DNA of 38,243 bases from Clostridiales bacterium DTU089 (GCA_001513045.1 LFSB01000037.1:1-38243), one strand, 5' to 3'; counted from the first letter of the stretch, positions 1 through 9,039 are shown. Notes: generated by a model from the sequence alone, not told the origin. Program-made: numbers and translations.

Positions 1-55
1 GATCCCCTTTCCGTAGCAGTGTTTTTTTATTTCCACTGTCTACTCTAAGGGGATC
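1..55. repeat. Long imperfect inverted repeat (hairpin)
   Basis: GATCCCCTT at 1-9 is the exact reverse complement of AAGGGGATC at 47-55. Inside it, GTAGCAGTG (13-21) pairs with CACTGTCTAC (34-43) apart from one bulged base. The loop is a T-rich run at 22-33. The element may extend left of the window. It could be the end of a small non-coding repeat or a strong terminator. I cannot tell which from one copy. Confidence 0.6.
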
Positions 56-130
56 ATATCATATAAGCGAGGGCGGCGGCTGTTTAGCTATTAGCTTGTA
101 GCCTATAGCCTATAGCACTTACGGCTATCG

Positions 131-180
131 AAAGCCTCCTTTGGCAAAGGGTGGCAGTGCGTAAGCACTGACGGAGGATT
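131..180. repeat. Structured intergenic repeat, three-stem type
   Basis: Nested stems are visible. CCTCC (135-139) can pair with GGAGG (173-177). CCTTT/AAAGG forms a small hairpin at 138-150, and CAGTGC (155-160) pairs with GCACTG (165-170) across a GTAA loop. The CCTCC...GTAA...GGAGG form resembles dispersed intergenic repeats I associate with Ruminococcaceae genomes, but only one copy lies in the window. The stretch around it (61-130, 181-200) is made of short AGCT- and TAGCC-rich direct repeats and has no convincing gene. Confidence 0.45.
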
Positions 181-204
181 GTTTGTAGCCCGTAGCGGAA
201 AGCT

Positions 205-230
205 AAAGCCTCCCCTTGGCGGGAGGCTTT
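205..230. terminator. Rho-independent terminator, probably of the minus-strand six-gene run
   Basis: AAAGCCTCCC (205-214) pairs with GGGAGGCTTT (221-230) around a six-base loop. Read on the minus strand, it lies 34 bases past the stop of the HAD gene and ends in a T-rich stretch. It could work in both directions. Confidence 0.6.
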
Positions 231-263
231 CGTCCTTTGTAAGCTGACAGCCTAAGCTGCAAG

Positions 264-827
264 CTATTTTATCTTTGTAATCTTCATTCCCTTAACCAGA
301 AAGGCGTTTTCGGATATGTCTATAAGTGCCTTATCGTTGAGGGAGTCTGTATAAAAATTTTCTATTCTTTCATTCGGATACAGCTCGAAAAAAGCCTTGA
401 CCTTGTTTTCGCGGAAGCAGAAACGGGAAATTTTTCCGCTTTCATCAAACGCCGTGCCGATGTATTTCTTTATTCCCAGCCGGGCGCAGATATCCTTGAG
501 CGATATCTCGGGCGAGGCTGAGATTATCAGGTCATCATCGGAGTGCAGCTCATAGTAAAACGGCTTTATTTTGCCGATATGCTTATCCCAGAATATGCGT
601 ACATCATCCTCAAGCCCCTTTACGGTTGAAAAATAATCCTCAACAATCCTTCCGTATTCGCCCAGTGCTTGCTCGATGCTTATTGTGCCGCGCTTGTAGC
701 GGATGAGTGCGCGGACGATTTTGGGAATGTATTTTACAAGTGACGGGTCGCGGCGCAAATAGCAGATGAAAAAATCAATTGCGCTCTCGCCGTCGTATAC
801 GGTGTTATCGAAGTCATACACATTCAT
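264..827 (-). CDS. HAD-superfamily phosphatase (subclass IB-like)
   Basis: This is a predicted cytoplasmic phosphomonoesterase of 187 residues. HAD motif I is DFDNT at residues 5-9, motif II is SASPE near 104-108, and a motif IV-like DSLND follows in the last third. The spacing fits the phosphoserine-phosphatase-like (PF12710) group with an alpha-helical cap between motifs I and II. A longer reading would start at 857, but the ATG at 827 directly precedes the conserved strand and has AAAGGAG upstream, so I chose it. The start lies inside the end of the MFS gene (14-base overlap), so the two are probably translationally coupled. It is the last gene of the minus-strand run beginning at 6094. 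The substrate is unknown; a sugar phosphate made from the imported compound is one possibility. Confidence 0.85.
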   Translation of the reverse strand: MNVYDFDNTVYDGESAIDFFICYLRRDPSLVKYIPKIVRALIRYKRGTISIEQALGEYGRIVEDYFSTVKGLEDDVRIFWDKHIGKIKPFYYELHSDDDLIISASPEISLKDICARLGIKKYIGTAFDESGKISRFCFRENKVKAFFELYPNERIENFYTDSLNDKALIDISENAFLVKGMKITKIK

Positions 828-2109
828 TTTGCTTCGCTCTCCTTTCCTCTGCGTCAAGCGAGTCGGTAAAGCGCCTCCAGGGCTTCATGCACATAAGGCA
901 GGAAACGATAATCACGCCCGCAATTATCATCCAGAAAACCACTGTTTTTTGCCAGCCTACCGCATCGGAAACCCAGCCGAAGCCGTAGGCGGACAGTGCA
1001 CAGCCGGCGTATGCCGAGGCGTTCATAAGCCCTGTTACGGTGGAGGTTTTGCCGAACGGAGCAAAGCGTACGGGAACCATTGTGATAAGCATGTAGTTGA
1101 ACGCGTGCATCATGGTGGTTGTTACCGCAAGCATTACAATGCCGAGCAGCACCGGAATTTTACCGATAAAGAGCAGCACCGTAAGCGGTATGCAGGCAAC
1201 AAGAATACAGAACATTGCCGAAATCATTTCATTCCGCCTGAAGAGCTTTTTGTACAGCGGAGAAATAAAGTATGCTCCGAAGACGTTGAAAACAGGCATC
1301 ACAACCGATATGAATACAGAGAACGACGCCGAAACCGTGTATGTTTCCGTAAGCATTGTGGGCACCCACGTGGTTATGCCCTCCTTGAGCGCACCGTGGA
1401 GCATGGTCGGAAGCATGGCAAGCACAAGACCCGAAGTGAGCATAACCGGCAGCAGCTTCATCGAGGAGGCTTTACCGTCAGAGCTTTTCACCTTTGGAAT
1501 TGCGACCTCCTCAAGCGTAAAGTGCTTTTTTACGCGCGAGTACACACAAAGGAAAATTACCGCCGCGGCACAAAGCACAAGCGAGGCTATACGGAAAATA
1601 TTCTGCCATACGGAGTATTTGATTACAAGTGTGGACATAAGATACGCCACAACGGTTCCGGCGGGTACCGTTATGCAAACATTAAGACATGCCTTTTGAC
1701 GCAAATCCTCATGTATTACGCCGGAGAATATTCTGAGTATGGGCGACCACAGCATCGACTGTGCAACGCCGTTTATGCCCCATATAACGGACATAACGAT
1801 GTAGCTGTCGGAAAATGACATCATAAGGTTTGCGGCGGCGGAAATCGAAAGCCCTCCCGCAATCATGCCGAAGGGGGAGAAGCGGTCGCCGAGAAAGCCG
1901 TTGATAATCTGACCGGAGCCGTAGCAGAAGAAGAAAACCGTTCCGATTATTCCCGCCTGCGGCTTGGTGAAAAGCCCCTGCGTTACGATTGCGGCAAGCG
2001 CAGCGGAGTAGTTGGTTCTGCCGACATAGGCGCAGGTATATGCCATAAAGCATATAATGAAAACTATCCTGCTGTATTTTATGCTTTTAAGCGTAAGCCG
2101 GGTTTTCAA
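814..2109 (-). CDS. MFS transporter, organophosphate:phosphate antiporter (OPA)-like
   Basis: This is a roughly 431-residue integral membrane protein with about 12 hydrophobic segments. The first loop region has GRTNYSAALAAIVTQG followed by a conserved GSGQIINGFLGDRF block, as in GlpT/UhpT/UhpC-type MFS proteins. The family exchanges phosphorylated or small organic anions. The frame is open back to 2196, inside the upstream oxidoreductase gene. The start I prefer is a TTG at 2109, with GGAAGTGA upstream and a normal short amphipathic N-terminus. It sits 34 bases after the oxidoreductase and overlaps the HAD gene by 14 bases. The context of ThuA, Gfo/Idh and HAD genes suggests uptake of a sugar, polyol or their phosphate. 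The substrate cannot be read from sequence. Confidence 0.8.
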   Translation of the reverse strand: MKTRLTLKSIKYSRIVFIICFMAYTCAYVGRTNYSAALAAIVTQGLFTKPQAGIIGTVFFFCYGSGQIINGFLGDRFSPFGMIAGGLSISAAANLMMSFSDSYIVMSVIWGINGVAQSMLWSPILRIFSGVIHEDLRQKACLNVCITVPAGTVVAYLMSTLVIKYSVWQNIFRIASLVLCAAAVIFLCVYSRVKKHFTLEEVAIPKVKSSDGKASSMKLLPVMLTSGLVLAMLPTMLHGALKEGITTWVPTMLTETYTVSASFSVFISVVMPVFNVFGAYFISPLYKKLFRRNEMISAMFCILVACIPLTVLLFIGKIPVLLGIVMLAVTTTMMHAFNYMLITMVPVRFAPFGKTSTVTGLMNASAYAGCALSAYGFGWVSDAVGWQKTVVFWMIIAGVIIVSCLMCMKPWRRFTDSLDAEERRAKQNECV

Positions 2110-2143
2110 AAAATCACTTCCGTAAAAATAATAGAGCGACAAC

Positions 2144-3250
2144 TCAGTCGAGAATACCTTCTGTTCCGCCGCCGGGCATCGGCGCCCCTCTTTCAAGGCC
2201 GGAGCCGAGGGTTATCGTGTGTCCGGAATCGCTGCTTTTTATTATGCTCTCCATGATTTCAAGCACATGATAGGTCTGGTCGCTGTTTGCGCGGTGATGC
2301 CTGCCGGTCTGCATCGCCTTTGCCATGTCGGCAAGTCCCAGCGCGCGGCTGTTGGTTTCGTAATTGAAGCACAGCGGGATTTTTTCGTATTCCTTTGAGC
2401 CTGCTCTTAAAAGCATAACGTCACCGCCGAAGCCGTTGGGGTCGGGCACGAGAAGGGTTCCCTCGCTGCCGTAAACCTCAAGGCGCGCGCCCTGTGTGTA
2501 ATGCACGTCAAAGGTTGTGAATATTGTACCTATCGCGCCGCTTTTGAAGCGGAGAAGACCGGTGGTGTATGTGGGTACATCGACGTCGATAACGGTTCCG
2601 TTTTTCGGCTCGCTGGTGATGAGTCTTTGCGGAAACGAAGCTCTCGTCATTCCCGAAACAGCCTCGACCGGGCCGAGCAGGTTGACAAGCGCGGTCAGGT
2701 AGTACGGACCCATATCGAGCATCGGTCCGCCGCCGTGCTTGTAGTAAAATTCAGGGTCGGGATGCCAGCTTTCGTGACCGCGGCATATCATGAATGCCGC
2801 CGCGCCGACCGGCGTTCCTATTGCGCCCTCGTCAATGAGCTTGCGGCAGGTCTGAATGCCCGCGCCCATAAAGGTGTCGGGCGCACCGCCGAGGAAAAGC
2901 CCCTTCTCTGCGGCGAGCTTTTTTAACTGTGCACCCTGTTCGAGGGTTGCCGCGAGAGGCTTTTCCGAGTAGACATTCTTGCCTGCGTTCAGCGCAGCAA
3001 GGCTGACCTCAAAATGCTCATACGGACGAGTTATATTGAGCACGATGTCAACCTCATCATCGGCAAAAAGCTCATACATGTCCTTGTATATTTTCTTTAT
3101 GCCGTATTTTTCGGCGGCGCGTTCCGCCTTTTCGCGTACAAGGTCGCATATTCCGGCAATTTCGATTTCCTTAAAGCGCTCGGTTATATTTTTGAGATAT
3201 ATTCCGCTGATGTCCCCGACTCCTACAAAGCCGATTTTGACTGTACTCAT
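2144..3250 (-). CDS. Gfo/Idh/MocA family NAD(P)-dependent oxidoreductase
   Basis: A 368-residue cytoplasmic dehydrogenase, a normal length for the family. The N-terminal Rossmann fold starts with GFVGVGDISGIYL (residues 8-20). The EKP motif (SEKPLAATLEQG, about residues 95-106) carries the lysine used in catalysis and cofactor binding. The C-terminal alpha/beta domain includes the GGGPMLDMGPYY segment with the expected Asp, but the usual conserved His after it is not obvious. Members oxidise or reduce sugars, inositols and related polyols with NAD(P). ATG at 3250 has GGAGGTAAATGCC upstream. The ThuA-like gene precedes it by 28 bases. ThuA and Gfo/Idh proteins are often neighbours in sugar catabolic operons, so a shared pathway is likely, but the substrate is unknown. 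Confidence 0.88.
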   Translation of the reverse strand: MSTVKIGFVGVGDISGIYLKNITERFKEIEIAGICDLVREKAERAAEKYGIKKIYKDMYELFADDEVDIVLNITRPYEHFEVSLAALNAGKNVYSEKPLAATLEQGAQLKKLAAEKGLFLGGAPDTFMGAGIQTCRKLIDEGAIGTPVGAAAFMICRGHESWHPDPEFYYKHGGGPMLDMGPYYLTALVNLLGPVEAVSGMTRASFPQRLITSEPKNGTVIDVDVPTYTTGLLRFKSGAIGTIFTTFDVHYTQGARLEVYGSEGTLLVPDPNGFGGDVMLLRAGSKEYEKIPLCFNYETNSRALGLADMAKAMQTGRHHRANSDQTYHVLEIMESIIKSSDSGHTITLGSGLERGAPMPGGGTEGILD

Positions 3251-3278
3251 GGCATTTACCTCCGTTCAAAAATATGTA

Positions 3279-4001
3279 TCAATACATTTTCGCATCATTT
3301 TTGAATCTGTCAACCGTAAGACCGTTGGCAACCGCGTATTCCTTGCCCTGCGCCGCCCACAGCATACCGCGCTGCATGATAGTCCAAGCCTCTGGCGAGT
3401 TGTCGAAAACATCGTCGTGATGCCCGAGAGAGTTGTAAAATACTCTGCCGTTGCCCCAGTATTTTGTCCATACCACCGGCATATCCACGGGCTTGTTGGC
3501 ACAGTGGTAATACACAGCGACAGGAAAACGCGTGGTTGCGAGCACCTCTATTGACGGGTCAACATGCATGTAGTACTGCTCGCTGCATACCGGGAAATCC
3601 TCTATGCCCTGCGTTATGGGGCTTGAATTGCGCGAGACATTGACCGTATAGCTTGTGCCGTCCGAGCCGGGATGACTTACCCATTGACCTCCGGTCATGA
3701 ACTGCCACTCCACGTCATTGCGGAAGGCATCACACATCCCGCCGTGACAGCCGGCAAGTCCGGTGCCCTGCGCTACGGCAAGCGCCACGTTTTTGGTCAG
3801 CGCGCCGTCGATGGTGTCACTTGTCCAGCAGGGGATGATGAGGTCAAGCGTCTTGAGATGTTCAAGGTCGGAAAGGCACTCCTGCGTGTGGAAGCTTTCC
3901 ACTGAAAATCCCTCGGATTCGAGAAAGCTCTTGAATCGCTGTGAAACAAGCTCCGGCTGATGACCGTCCCAGCCGCCCCAGAAAATCAGTGCTTTTTTCA
4001 T
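3279..4001 (-). CDS. ThuA-like domain protein
   Basis: A 240-residue protein matching the ThuA (PF06283) pattern. It opens with a short beta strand and GGWDGHQPE (about residues 8-16), has GLAGCHGG in the centre, and ends with a GNGRVFYNSLGHHDDVF segment typical of this glutamine-amidotransferase-like fold. ThuA proteins are linked to trehalose or other disaccharide use, and their enzymatic role is poorly defined. The frame is open to 4058, but the ATG at 4001 has a strong GGAGGT seven bases upstream and overlaps the VanZ-like stop codon as ATGA. No signal peptide is seen, so it should be cytoplasmic. It probably acts with the oxidoreductase just downstream. Confidence 0.85.
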   Translation of the reverse strand: MKKALIFWGGWDGHQPELVSQRFKSFLESEGFSVESFHTQECLSDLEHLKTLDLIIPCWTSDTIDGALTKNVALAVAQGTGLAGCHGGMCDAFRNDVEWQFMTGGQWVSHPGSDGTSYTVNVSRNSSPITQGIEDFPVCSEQYYMHVDPSIEVLATTRFPVAVYYHCANKPVDMPVVWTKYWGNGRVFYNSLGHHDDVFDNSPEAWTIMQRGMLWAAQGKEYAVANGLTVDRFKNDAKMY

Positions 4002-4465
4002 GATTTTGACCTCCGTTTTATATTGAATTTTCCGATAACCACAACAATTACGGCGCATACCAGTACTCCTGCGGCGGCTCCAGAGGTGTCCACAAGCCAG
4101 TCAAAGACCTGAAACGCCCTGCCGGGAACAAAAATCTGATGTATTTCATCCGTTACGGCGTATGCCGATGCCGCAATCAGTGTCAGGACGGGGCGGAAAT
4201 ATCCGCAGGTAGAGCCGATTGCGAAAAAAGCGCAGAAGGCAAGAGCAAAAAACTCCGCCGCGTGGGCAATCTCCCGGAATACCCCGTGGTCTATGGTTAT
4301 TCCGAGCAGACCTTCAACAAAGGCAAGGAAGCCCGTGCTGGTGCTTTCGGATTCCGAGCCCTGCTGGTGGGATAAATAAAATATTGTTATCATTATTGCC
4401 GCGGTTGCAGCCCAGAAAAATATGGCTGCGAGAGTGTATGCTGCCTTGTTTGTTTGTGTTTTCAT
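3998..4465 (-). CDS. VanZ-like family membrane protein
   Basis: A 155-residue protein with about four membrane segments: near residues 12-28, 65-85, 88-105 and 128-147. It carries the VanZ-type pattern: a YLSHQQGSES loop after the first helix, a central HAAEFFALAF and the conserved AVTDEIHQIFVPGRAFQVFDWLVD stretch (cited by its ends only: TDEIHQ near residue 105 and VFDWLVDT near 120). VanZ homologues are widespread; apart from low-level teicoplanin resistance, little is known of their role. The start codon follows the upstream binding-protein stop by three bases and its end overlaps ThuA by four, which implies coupled translation. Resistance should not be assumed from this family alone. Confidence 0.85.
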   Translation of the reverse strand: MKTQTNKAAYTLAAIFFWAATAAIMITIFYLSHQQGSESESTSTGFLAFVEGLLGITIDHGVFREIAHAAEFFALAFCAFFAIGSTCGYFRPVLTLIAASAYAVTDEIHQIFVPGRAFQVFDWLVDTSGAAAGVLVCAVIVVVIGKFNIKRRSKS

Positions 4466-4468
4466 GCT

Positions 4469-6094
4469 TCAGTCCGTTCTCCGTCCGTCACGGAAATAAA
4501 TTTTGTCATTTGATAATGCCGGATATATTTCGCTTGAGCCCTGTGCGAGCACGAAGCAGGTTTTTGAGGTGCAAACAGGATAGAATACCGCTGTTTCAAG
4601 AAGTATTTTTTCCGCCTCAAGGCAATGCGCCGCCGCTTGCTCGGTGCTTTGTGCGCTTGCGGCTGCGGAGAGTGAGTCAAAATAGCTTTCGGGCAGCAGA
4701 GAGGAAAAGAACACACCGCTGAGAAAGCCGTAAGCGGAAAAATCACTGCATTCATATTTTGTGAAGGCAATATCAAAATCACCGGCTGCCGTGGCGGCGG
4801 CGAGCTGCTTATCGCTCAGCACCCTGAGAGTCACCGAAAGAGAAACTCCGAGCACGCGCTGCCAGTTCTGCATGACCTTGCCGAGAGCGGTTTTGTTGCT
4901 TTCGCAGCAGGATATCACAAGGCTTACAGCCTCTGTGCCGAGGCGCTGAGTACCGCTGTTCCAAAGCTGCTTTGCCTGTTGCTCGTCATATATGCCGTAT
5001 TCAAGAGCGCCTGCGGTTTCGCGGTAAGCAGAACCGTTTATTTTGCATGCATCCGGAACGAAGCCCTTTGCAATCGAGAGATTTCCGGCGGCTGAAAGCA
5101 CGGTATCCCGGTCGAGGGATTTTATAAGTGCCAGACGTATATCCGCATCTGCCAGAAATTTATTTGACGGATTGAGCATAAGCCCCTCCGTTATATTTTC
5201 ATATTCGGTTATTGAGCATTCTCCGAGCACTGATTTGTCCTGCGGCAGAGTGATGAATGCGGCATCGTATGCTGATTCTGCAAGGTTTTCGGTTATTGAC
5301 GCAACATCGGAATTCACATAGAGCCGGAACGCGGCAGGCACGGGGGCGGCTTGCGTGTCGCCCGAGAGGTAGTCGGGGTTGCGCTTGAACAGAAGGGATG
5401 AGTCCTGTATCCATTTTGAAAGATAGAAGGCGCCGTTGCAAAGAAACTTGTCGACGCTCAAGCCGTAGCGACCCTTTGAGGCTTCAAAAAAAGCTTCATT
5501 GCAGGGCATTGAAACCGGGGAGGCAAGCACGCGGAAAAGCTCGTTGCTCCTTTGTTCAAGCTCTATTATCAGGGTGTAGCTTCCCTGTGCTGTCACACCG
5601 AGAGTATCTGCGGCTGCATCCCCGGAGTGTATTTTCTCGGCATTTTTTATCATGAACAGCTTGGCTGCGTCGGGAGCGTTTGTTTCCGGCGCAACAGCAC
5701 GTCTGAGCGCAAATACAAAATCATCCGCCGTTACACGGGTGTCGAAGTCGGTTTTATAGCTTTCTCCCAGCATGTCCTCAAGCCCTGAAATGAGATGCCA
5801 ACGGCTGCTCTGATTAAGTGTGAAGGTGTATGTAAGCCCGTCCGCGGATACATCACAGGAAACCGCTGCATCGGCAATCGGCTCTCCGTCCGCGCCGAGG
5901 CGGTACAGCCCCTGAAAGCAATTGACTGCCGCAATACGTGCGCCCGTATCGGATGCAATCTGCGGGTCAAGGCTTCCGGGATTGGTAAGCACGGGAAATG
6001 AAAGCGTCTTATTTGAAGTTTCGGTCTCTCCGCAGGCGCAAAAAGAGAGCATGACAATTGACATTATAATAAGCAGGGAAAGAAATCTGCGCAT
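4469..6094 (-). CDS. ABC transporter substrate-binding lipoprotein, family 5 (peptide/nickel type)
   Basis: A 541-residue exported lipoprotein. The N-terminus has a basic start, a hydrophobic core and a lipobox-like LSFCAC at about residues 16-21, followed by an acidic, Ser/Thr-rich linker. The mature part begins with the family-5 signature (NPGSLDPQIASDTGARI, then ADGLTYTFTLNQSSRWH) typical of OppA/DppA-like proteins (SBP_bac_5). The ATG at 6094 has GGAGGTG seven bases upstream. It is the first gene of the minus-strand run and no permease or ATPase gene follows, so it is an orphan that must use a transporter encoded elsewhere, or it has another surface role. Peptide binding is the default family assumption. 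Confidence 0.87.
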   Translation of the reverse strand: MRRFLSLLIIMSIVMLSFCACGETETSNKTLSFPVLTNPGSLDPQIASDTGARIAAVNCFQGLYRLGADGEPIADAAVSCDVSADGLTYTFTLNQSSRWHLISGLEDMLGESYKTDFDTRVTADDFVFALRRAVAPETNAPDAAKLFMIKNAEKIHSGDAAADTLGVTAQGSYTLIIELEQRSNELFRVLASPVSMPCNEAFFEASKGRYGLSVDKFLCNGAFYLSKWIQDSSLLFKRNPDYLSGDTQAAPVPAAFRLYVNSDVASITENLAESAYDAAFITLPQDKSVLGECSITEYENITEGLMLNPSNKFLADADIRLALIKSLDRDTVLSAAGNLSIAKGFVPDACKINGSAYRETAGALEYGIYDEQQAKQLWNSGTQRLGTEAVSLVISCCESNKTALGKVMQNWQRVLGVSLSVTLRVLSDKQLAAATAAGDFDIAFTKYECSDFSAYGFLSGVFFSSLLPESYFDSLSAAASAQSTEQAAAHCLEAEKILLETAVFYPVCTSKTCFVLAQGSSEIYPALSNDKIYFRDGRRTD

Positions 6095-6169
6095 AAAAGA
6101 GCACCTCCGTACATGTAAAAATATAATAGCAGAAAACTTCGGAATTTTCCATATAATTTGAGGTTTTTA

Positions 6170-6198
6170 TTGAAATCTGCGTAAATATATAATATAAT
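6170..6198 (+). promoter_or_regulatory. Sigma-A promoter for leuAB
   Basis: TTGAAA (6170-6175) and TATAAT (6193-6198) are separated by 17 bases, placing the start of transcription about 60 bases before the leuA GTG. Confidence 0.65.
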
Positions 6199-6206
6199 AT
6201 AAAAGG

Positions 6207-6241
6207 GTAATTATAAAGTGAACAGCTTCTGATATAATTAC
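6207..6241 (+). promoter_or_regulatory. Inverted repeat in the leuA leader
   Basis: GTAATTATA (6207-6215) is the exact reverse complement of TATAATTAC (6233-6241), with 17 bases between them. It lies downstream of the predicted promoter and just ahead of the leuA ribosome site (GAAAGGGGG, about 6247-6255). It may be an operator or an RNA stem. It is too small to be a T-box leader. Confidence 0.45.
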
Positions 6242-6263
6242 GTGAAGAAAGGGGGAATAAAGC

Positions 6264-7985
6264 GTGAACAAAGGGTACATGAAGTACAAGCCCTTTAAGC
6301 CGGTGGAGCTGAGTGCACGGCGTTGGCCGTCAAGACGCATAAGTGCCGCTCCCGCGTGGTGCAGCGTGGATTTGCGCGACGGTAACCAGGCACTTACAGA
6401 CCCTATGAATATCGGAGAAAAGCTTGAGCTTTTTAACGCGCTTGTAAGCCTCGGCGTCAAGGAAATCGAGGTCGGATTTCCCTCGGCGAGCGAGACGGAA
6501 TATGAAATCCTCCGCGAGCTTATAACCGGAAACCACATTCCGGATGACGTTACGGTGCAGGTGCTCGTTCAGGCGAGGGAGCATCTTATATATAAGACGT
6601 TTGAAGCAATAGAGGGCGCGAAAAATGTAATCGTTCATCTCTACAACAACACCTCGCCCCTGCACAGAAGAATAGTTTTCAACAGCGACCTCGACGGCAT
6701 TATAAAAATAGCCTGTGACGGAGCGGCACTTATAAAAAAGCTCGGAGATGAGGCGTGTGCGCACGGCGGCACGAAGGTAAGATACGAGTATTCTCCCGAG
6801 AGCTTTACCGCCACACCGGTTGAGGATTCGGTCAAAATATGCGGTGAGGTTATGAAGGTATTCGCAGCCTCGCCCGAAAACAAGGTTATAATAAATCTTC
6901 CCTCAACGGTGGAAAACTCCACGCCGAACTGCTATGCCGACCAGATAGAGCTTTTCTGCGATTTGCTCGACAATCGCGAAAGTGCAATAGTGAGTCTGCA
7001 TCCGCACAATGACAGGGGTACGGCTGTTGCGGCGGCGGAGCTGGGGCTTCTTGCGGGAGCAGAGAGAATAGAGGGTACGCTTTTCGGCAACGGGGAGCGC
7101 ACCGGAAATGTCGATATAATCACGCTTGCGCTGAATATGTACACTCAGGCGGTTAATCCGGGGCTTGACCTTCACAACATAAACAAGCTTCGCGATATTT
7201 ACGAGCGCACTACGAAAATGCATGTAGACCCCAGACATCCGTACGCCGGAGACCTTGTTTTCACAGCGTTTTCCGGCTCGCATCAGGATGCGATAAAGAA
7301 GGGCGAGGACTATATGCGCTCAACGGGCTCGGAGTATTGGGAGGTTCCGTATCTCCCGATAGACCCCTCGGATATCGGCAGACAGTATGAGCCGATAATA
7401 CGCATAAATTCGCAGTCCGGCAAGGGCGGCGCGGCGTTTATCATGGCAGAGACCTTCGGCTACAGATTGCCCAAGGCAATGCATCCGGAGTTCGGCAGAG
7501 CAGTAAAGGCTTATTGTGACAGCGTGGGCAGAGAGATAAGCGCAAACGAGGTTATGGAGCTGTTCAGACGTGAATACATAGACATAACCGGACCTTACAG
7601 CCTTACGGCGCATCGCTTCTTTGAGGAAAGCGAGGTCAATGAGGTTTCGCCCAAGGTGCGCTTTGAGGGTATGCTCAAGCATGAATCCGAGCCGCCCGTT
7701 GCAATATGCGGAAGCGGTAACGGCCCCATAGATGCTTTCTTCAACGCTCTTGCGCAGGTCGGAATAAAGGGCTATTCGTTCGAGGATTACTCCGAGCACG
7801 CAATTTCAATCGGCTCGGACGCAAAGGCTGTCTCCTACATACATCTGACCTCTCCGCAGGGCAGAGGCATATTCGGAGTGGGCATATCGCATAATATAAA
7901 CTATGCGTCCATACGCGGAGTTCTGTGTGCGATAAACAGAGATATTCAATATTGCAAAGAGAACGGAATGTATGAAAATGTATAA
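6264..7985 (+). CDS. leuA: 2-isopropylmalate synthase (long, type 2 form)
   Basis: First committed enzyme of leucine synthesis: condenses 2-oxoisovalerate with acetyl-CoA in the cytoplasm. The TIM-barrel domain shows DLRDGNQAL (residues 36-44), the metal-binding SLHPHNDRG (244-252) and [10 protein letters not shown] (275-284). A linker and C-terminal LeuA dimer domain (from about residue 430) provide leucine feedback control in the family. The N-terminal [16 protein letters not shown] block and 573-residue length place it with the long PRK03739/TIGR00970-type enzymes, not with the shorter E. coli-like form. GTG at 6264 was chosen because AGGGGG lies the right distance upstream; an ATG five codons later is possible. 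It overlaps leuB by 14 bases. Confidence 0.95.
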   Translation: MNKGYMKYKPFKPVELSARRWPSRRISAAPAWCSVDLRDGNQALTDPMNIGEKLELFNALVSLGVKEIEVGFPSASETEYEILRELITGNHIPDDVTVQVLVQAREHLIYKTFEAIEGAKNVIVHLYNNTSPLHRRIVFNSDLDGIIKIACDGAALIKKLGDEACAHGGTKVRYEYSPESFTATPVEDSVKICGEVMKVFAASPENKVIINLPSTVENSTPNCYADQIELFCDLLDNRESAIVSLHPHNDRGTAVAAAELGLLAGAERIEGTLFGNGERTGNVDIITLALNMYTQAVNPGLDLHNINKLRDIYERTTKMHVDPRHPYAGDLVFTAFSGSHQDAIKKGEDYMRSTGSEYWEVPYLPIDPSDIGRQYEPIIRINSQSGKGGAAFIMAETFGYRLPKAMHPEFGRAVKAYCDSVGREISANEVMELFRREYIDITGPYSLTAHRFFEESEVNEVSPKVRFEGMLKHESEPPVAICGSGNGPIDAFFNALAQVGIKGYSFEDYSEHAISIGSDAKAVSYIHLTSPQGRGIFGVGISHNINYASIRGVLCAINRDIQYCKENGMYENV

Positions 7986-9039
7986 GGTAACGGTGCTTGA
8001 GGGCGACGGAATAGGCCCCGAAATCACCCGCGAGGCGGTCAGAGTGCTTAAAGCCGCCGCTGAAAAATACAACTTCAATATAGATTTTGACTATGCGCTG
8101 CTCGGCGGCGCGGCGATAGATGCCGTGGGCACCCCGTTGCCGGAGGATACAGTGAAACGCTGTAAGGCGTCGGACGCGGTGCTGCTCGGAGCGGTCGGCG
8201 GTCCGAAATGGGATAATCTCTCCGGAGATATGCGTCCGGAGGCGGGTCTTCTGGGAATACGCAAGGCGCTGGGACTTTATGCGAATCTTCGTCCGTCAAA
8301 GGTTTTCAAGCCGCTGAAAAACGCCTCTCCTCTGAAGCTCGGGGACACGGCATGCTTCGATGTGATGATAGTAAGGGAGCTTACGGGCGGAATATATTTC
8401 GGCAAACGCGGCAGATTTGAACGTGACGGCGTTGCGTGTGCGTTTGATACCGAGGAATATTCACAGCCGGAAATCGAGCGGATAGCCGAAATAGCATTTG
8501 AGCTTGCCATGTCGAGAAACGGCAGACTTTGCAGCGTGGATAAGGCGAACGTCCTTGAATCCTCGCGGTTCTGGCGCGAAACGGTACTGCGTGTGAGTGA
8601 AAAATATCCCGAAGTTGAGCTGTCGCACCTTTATGTTGACAACTGCGCCATGCAGCTTGTGAAAGCGCCGTGGCAGTTTGATGTTATAGTTACCTCGAAC
8701 CTGTTCGGGGATATCCTCTCGGATGAGGCGGCAATGATAAGCGGCTCAATAGGAATGCTTCCGTCGGCATCGCTTTCATCGGGAAGCTTCGGACTTTATG
8801 AGCCGGTGCACGGCTCGGCGCCCGATATAGCGGGTACCGGAAAAGCAAATCCTCTGGCGACGATACTTTCCGCGGCTATGCTGCTGAAAATATCTCTCAA
8901 GCAGGAGGCAGCCGCGGCTGCGGTTGAAGGTGCGGTTGACGCCGTTCTTTCTCAAATGAGGACGCCCGATATATATGAGGACGGGCTGAGAAAAGCGGGT
9001 ACGTGTGAGATGACAGATGCTGTAATATCACTCATTTGA
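7972..9039 (+). CDS. leuB: 3-isopropylmalate dehydrogenase
   Basis: NAD-dependent oxidative decarboxylation of 3-isopropylmalate to 2-oxoisocaproate in leucine synthesis; cytoplasmic dimer in the family. The 355-residue length is typical. Visible family blocks are GDGIGPEI (11-18), [55 protein letters not shown], the metal-binding [10 protein letters not shown] and the NAD-site [18 protein letters not shown]. The start ATG lies within the leuA end in another frame; a second ATG two codons later is an alternative. Genes for the isopropylmalate isomerase subunits (leuC, leuD) are not in this window, so the pathway must be completed elsewhere. Confidence 0.95.
   Translation: MKMYKVTVLEGDGIGPEITREAVRVLKAAAEKYNFNIDFDYALLGGAAIDAVGTPLPEDTVKRCKASDAVLLGAVGGPKWDNLSGDMRPEAGLLGIRKALGLYANLRPSKVFKPLKNASPLKLGDTACFDVMIVRELTGGIYFGKRGRFERDGVACAFDTEEYSQPEIERIAEIAFELAMSRNGRLCSVDKANVLESSRFWRETVLRVSEKYPEVELSHLYVDNCAMQLVKAPWQFDVIVTSNLFGDILSDEAAMISGSIGMLPSASLSSGSFGLYEPVHGSAPDIAGTGKANPLATILSAAMLLKISLKQEAAAAAVEGAVDAVLSQMRTPDIYEDGLRKAGTCEMTDAVISLI

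Noticed and set aside
766-1818. Open frame of 350 codons on the plus strand
   Set aside because: It lies antisense to the MFS and HAD genes, has a Cys/His/Arg-rich composition and no ribosome site or recognisable domain.
3998-4465. Glycopeptide resistance gene
   Set aside because: VanZ-like domains are common and no vanH, vanA or vanX-type genes are present.
6095-6263. T-box or leucine leader upstream of leuA
   Set aside because: The space between promoter and start is about 65 bases. There is no T-box core and no run of leucine codons.
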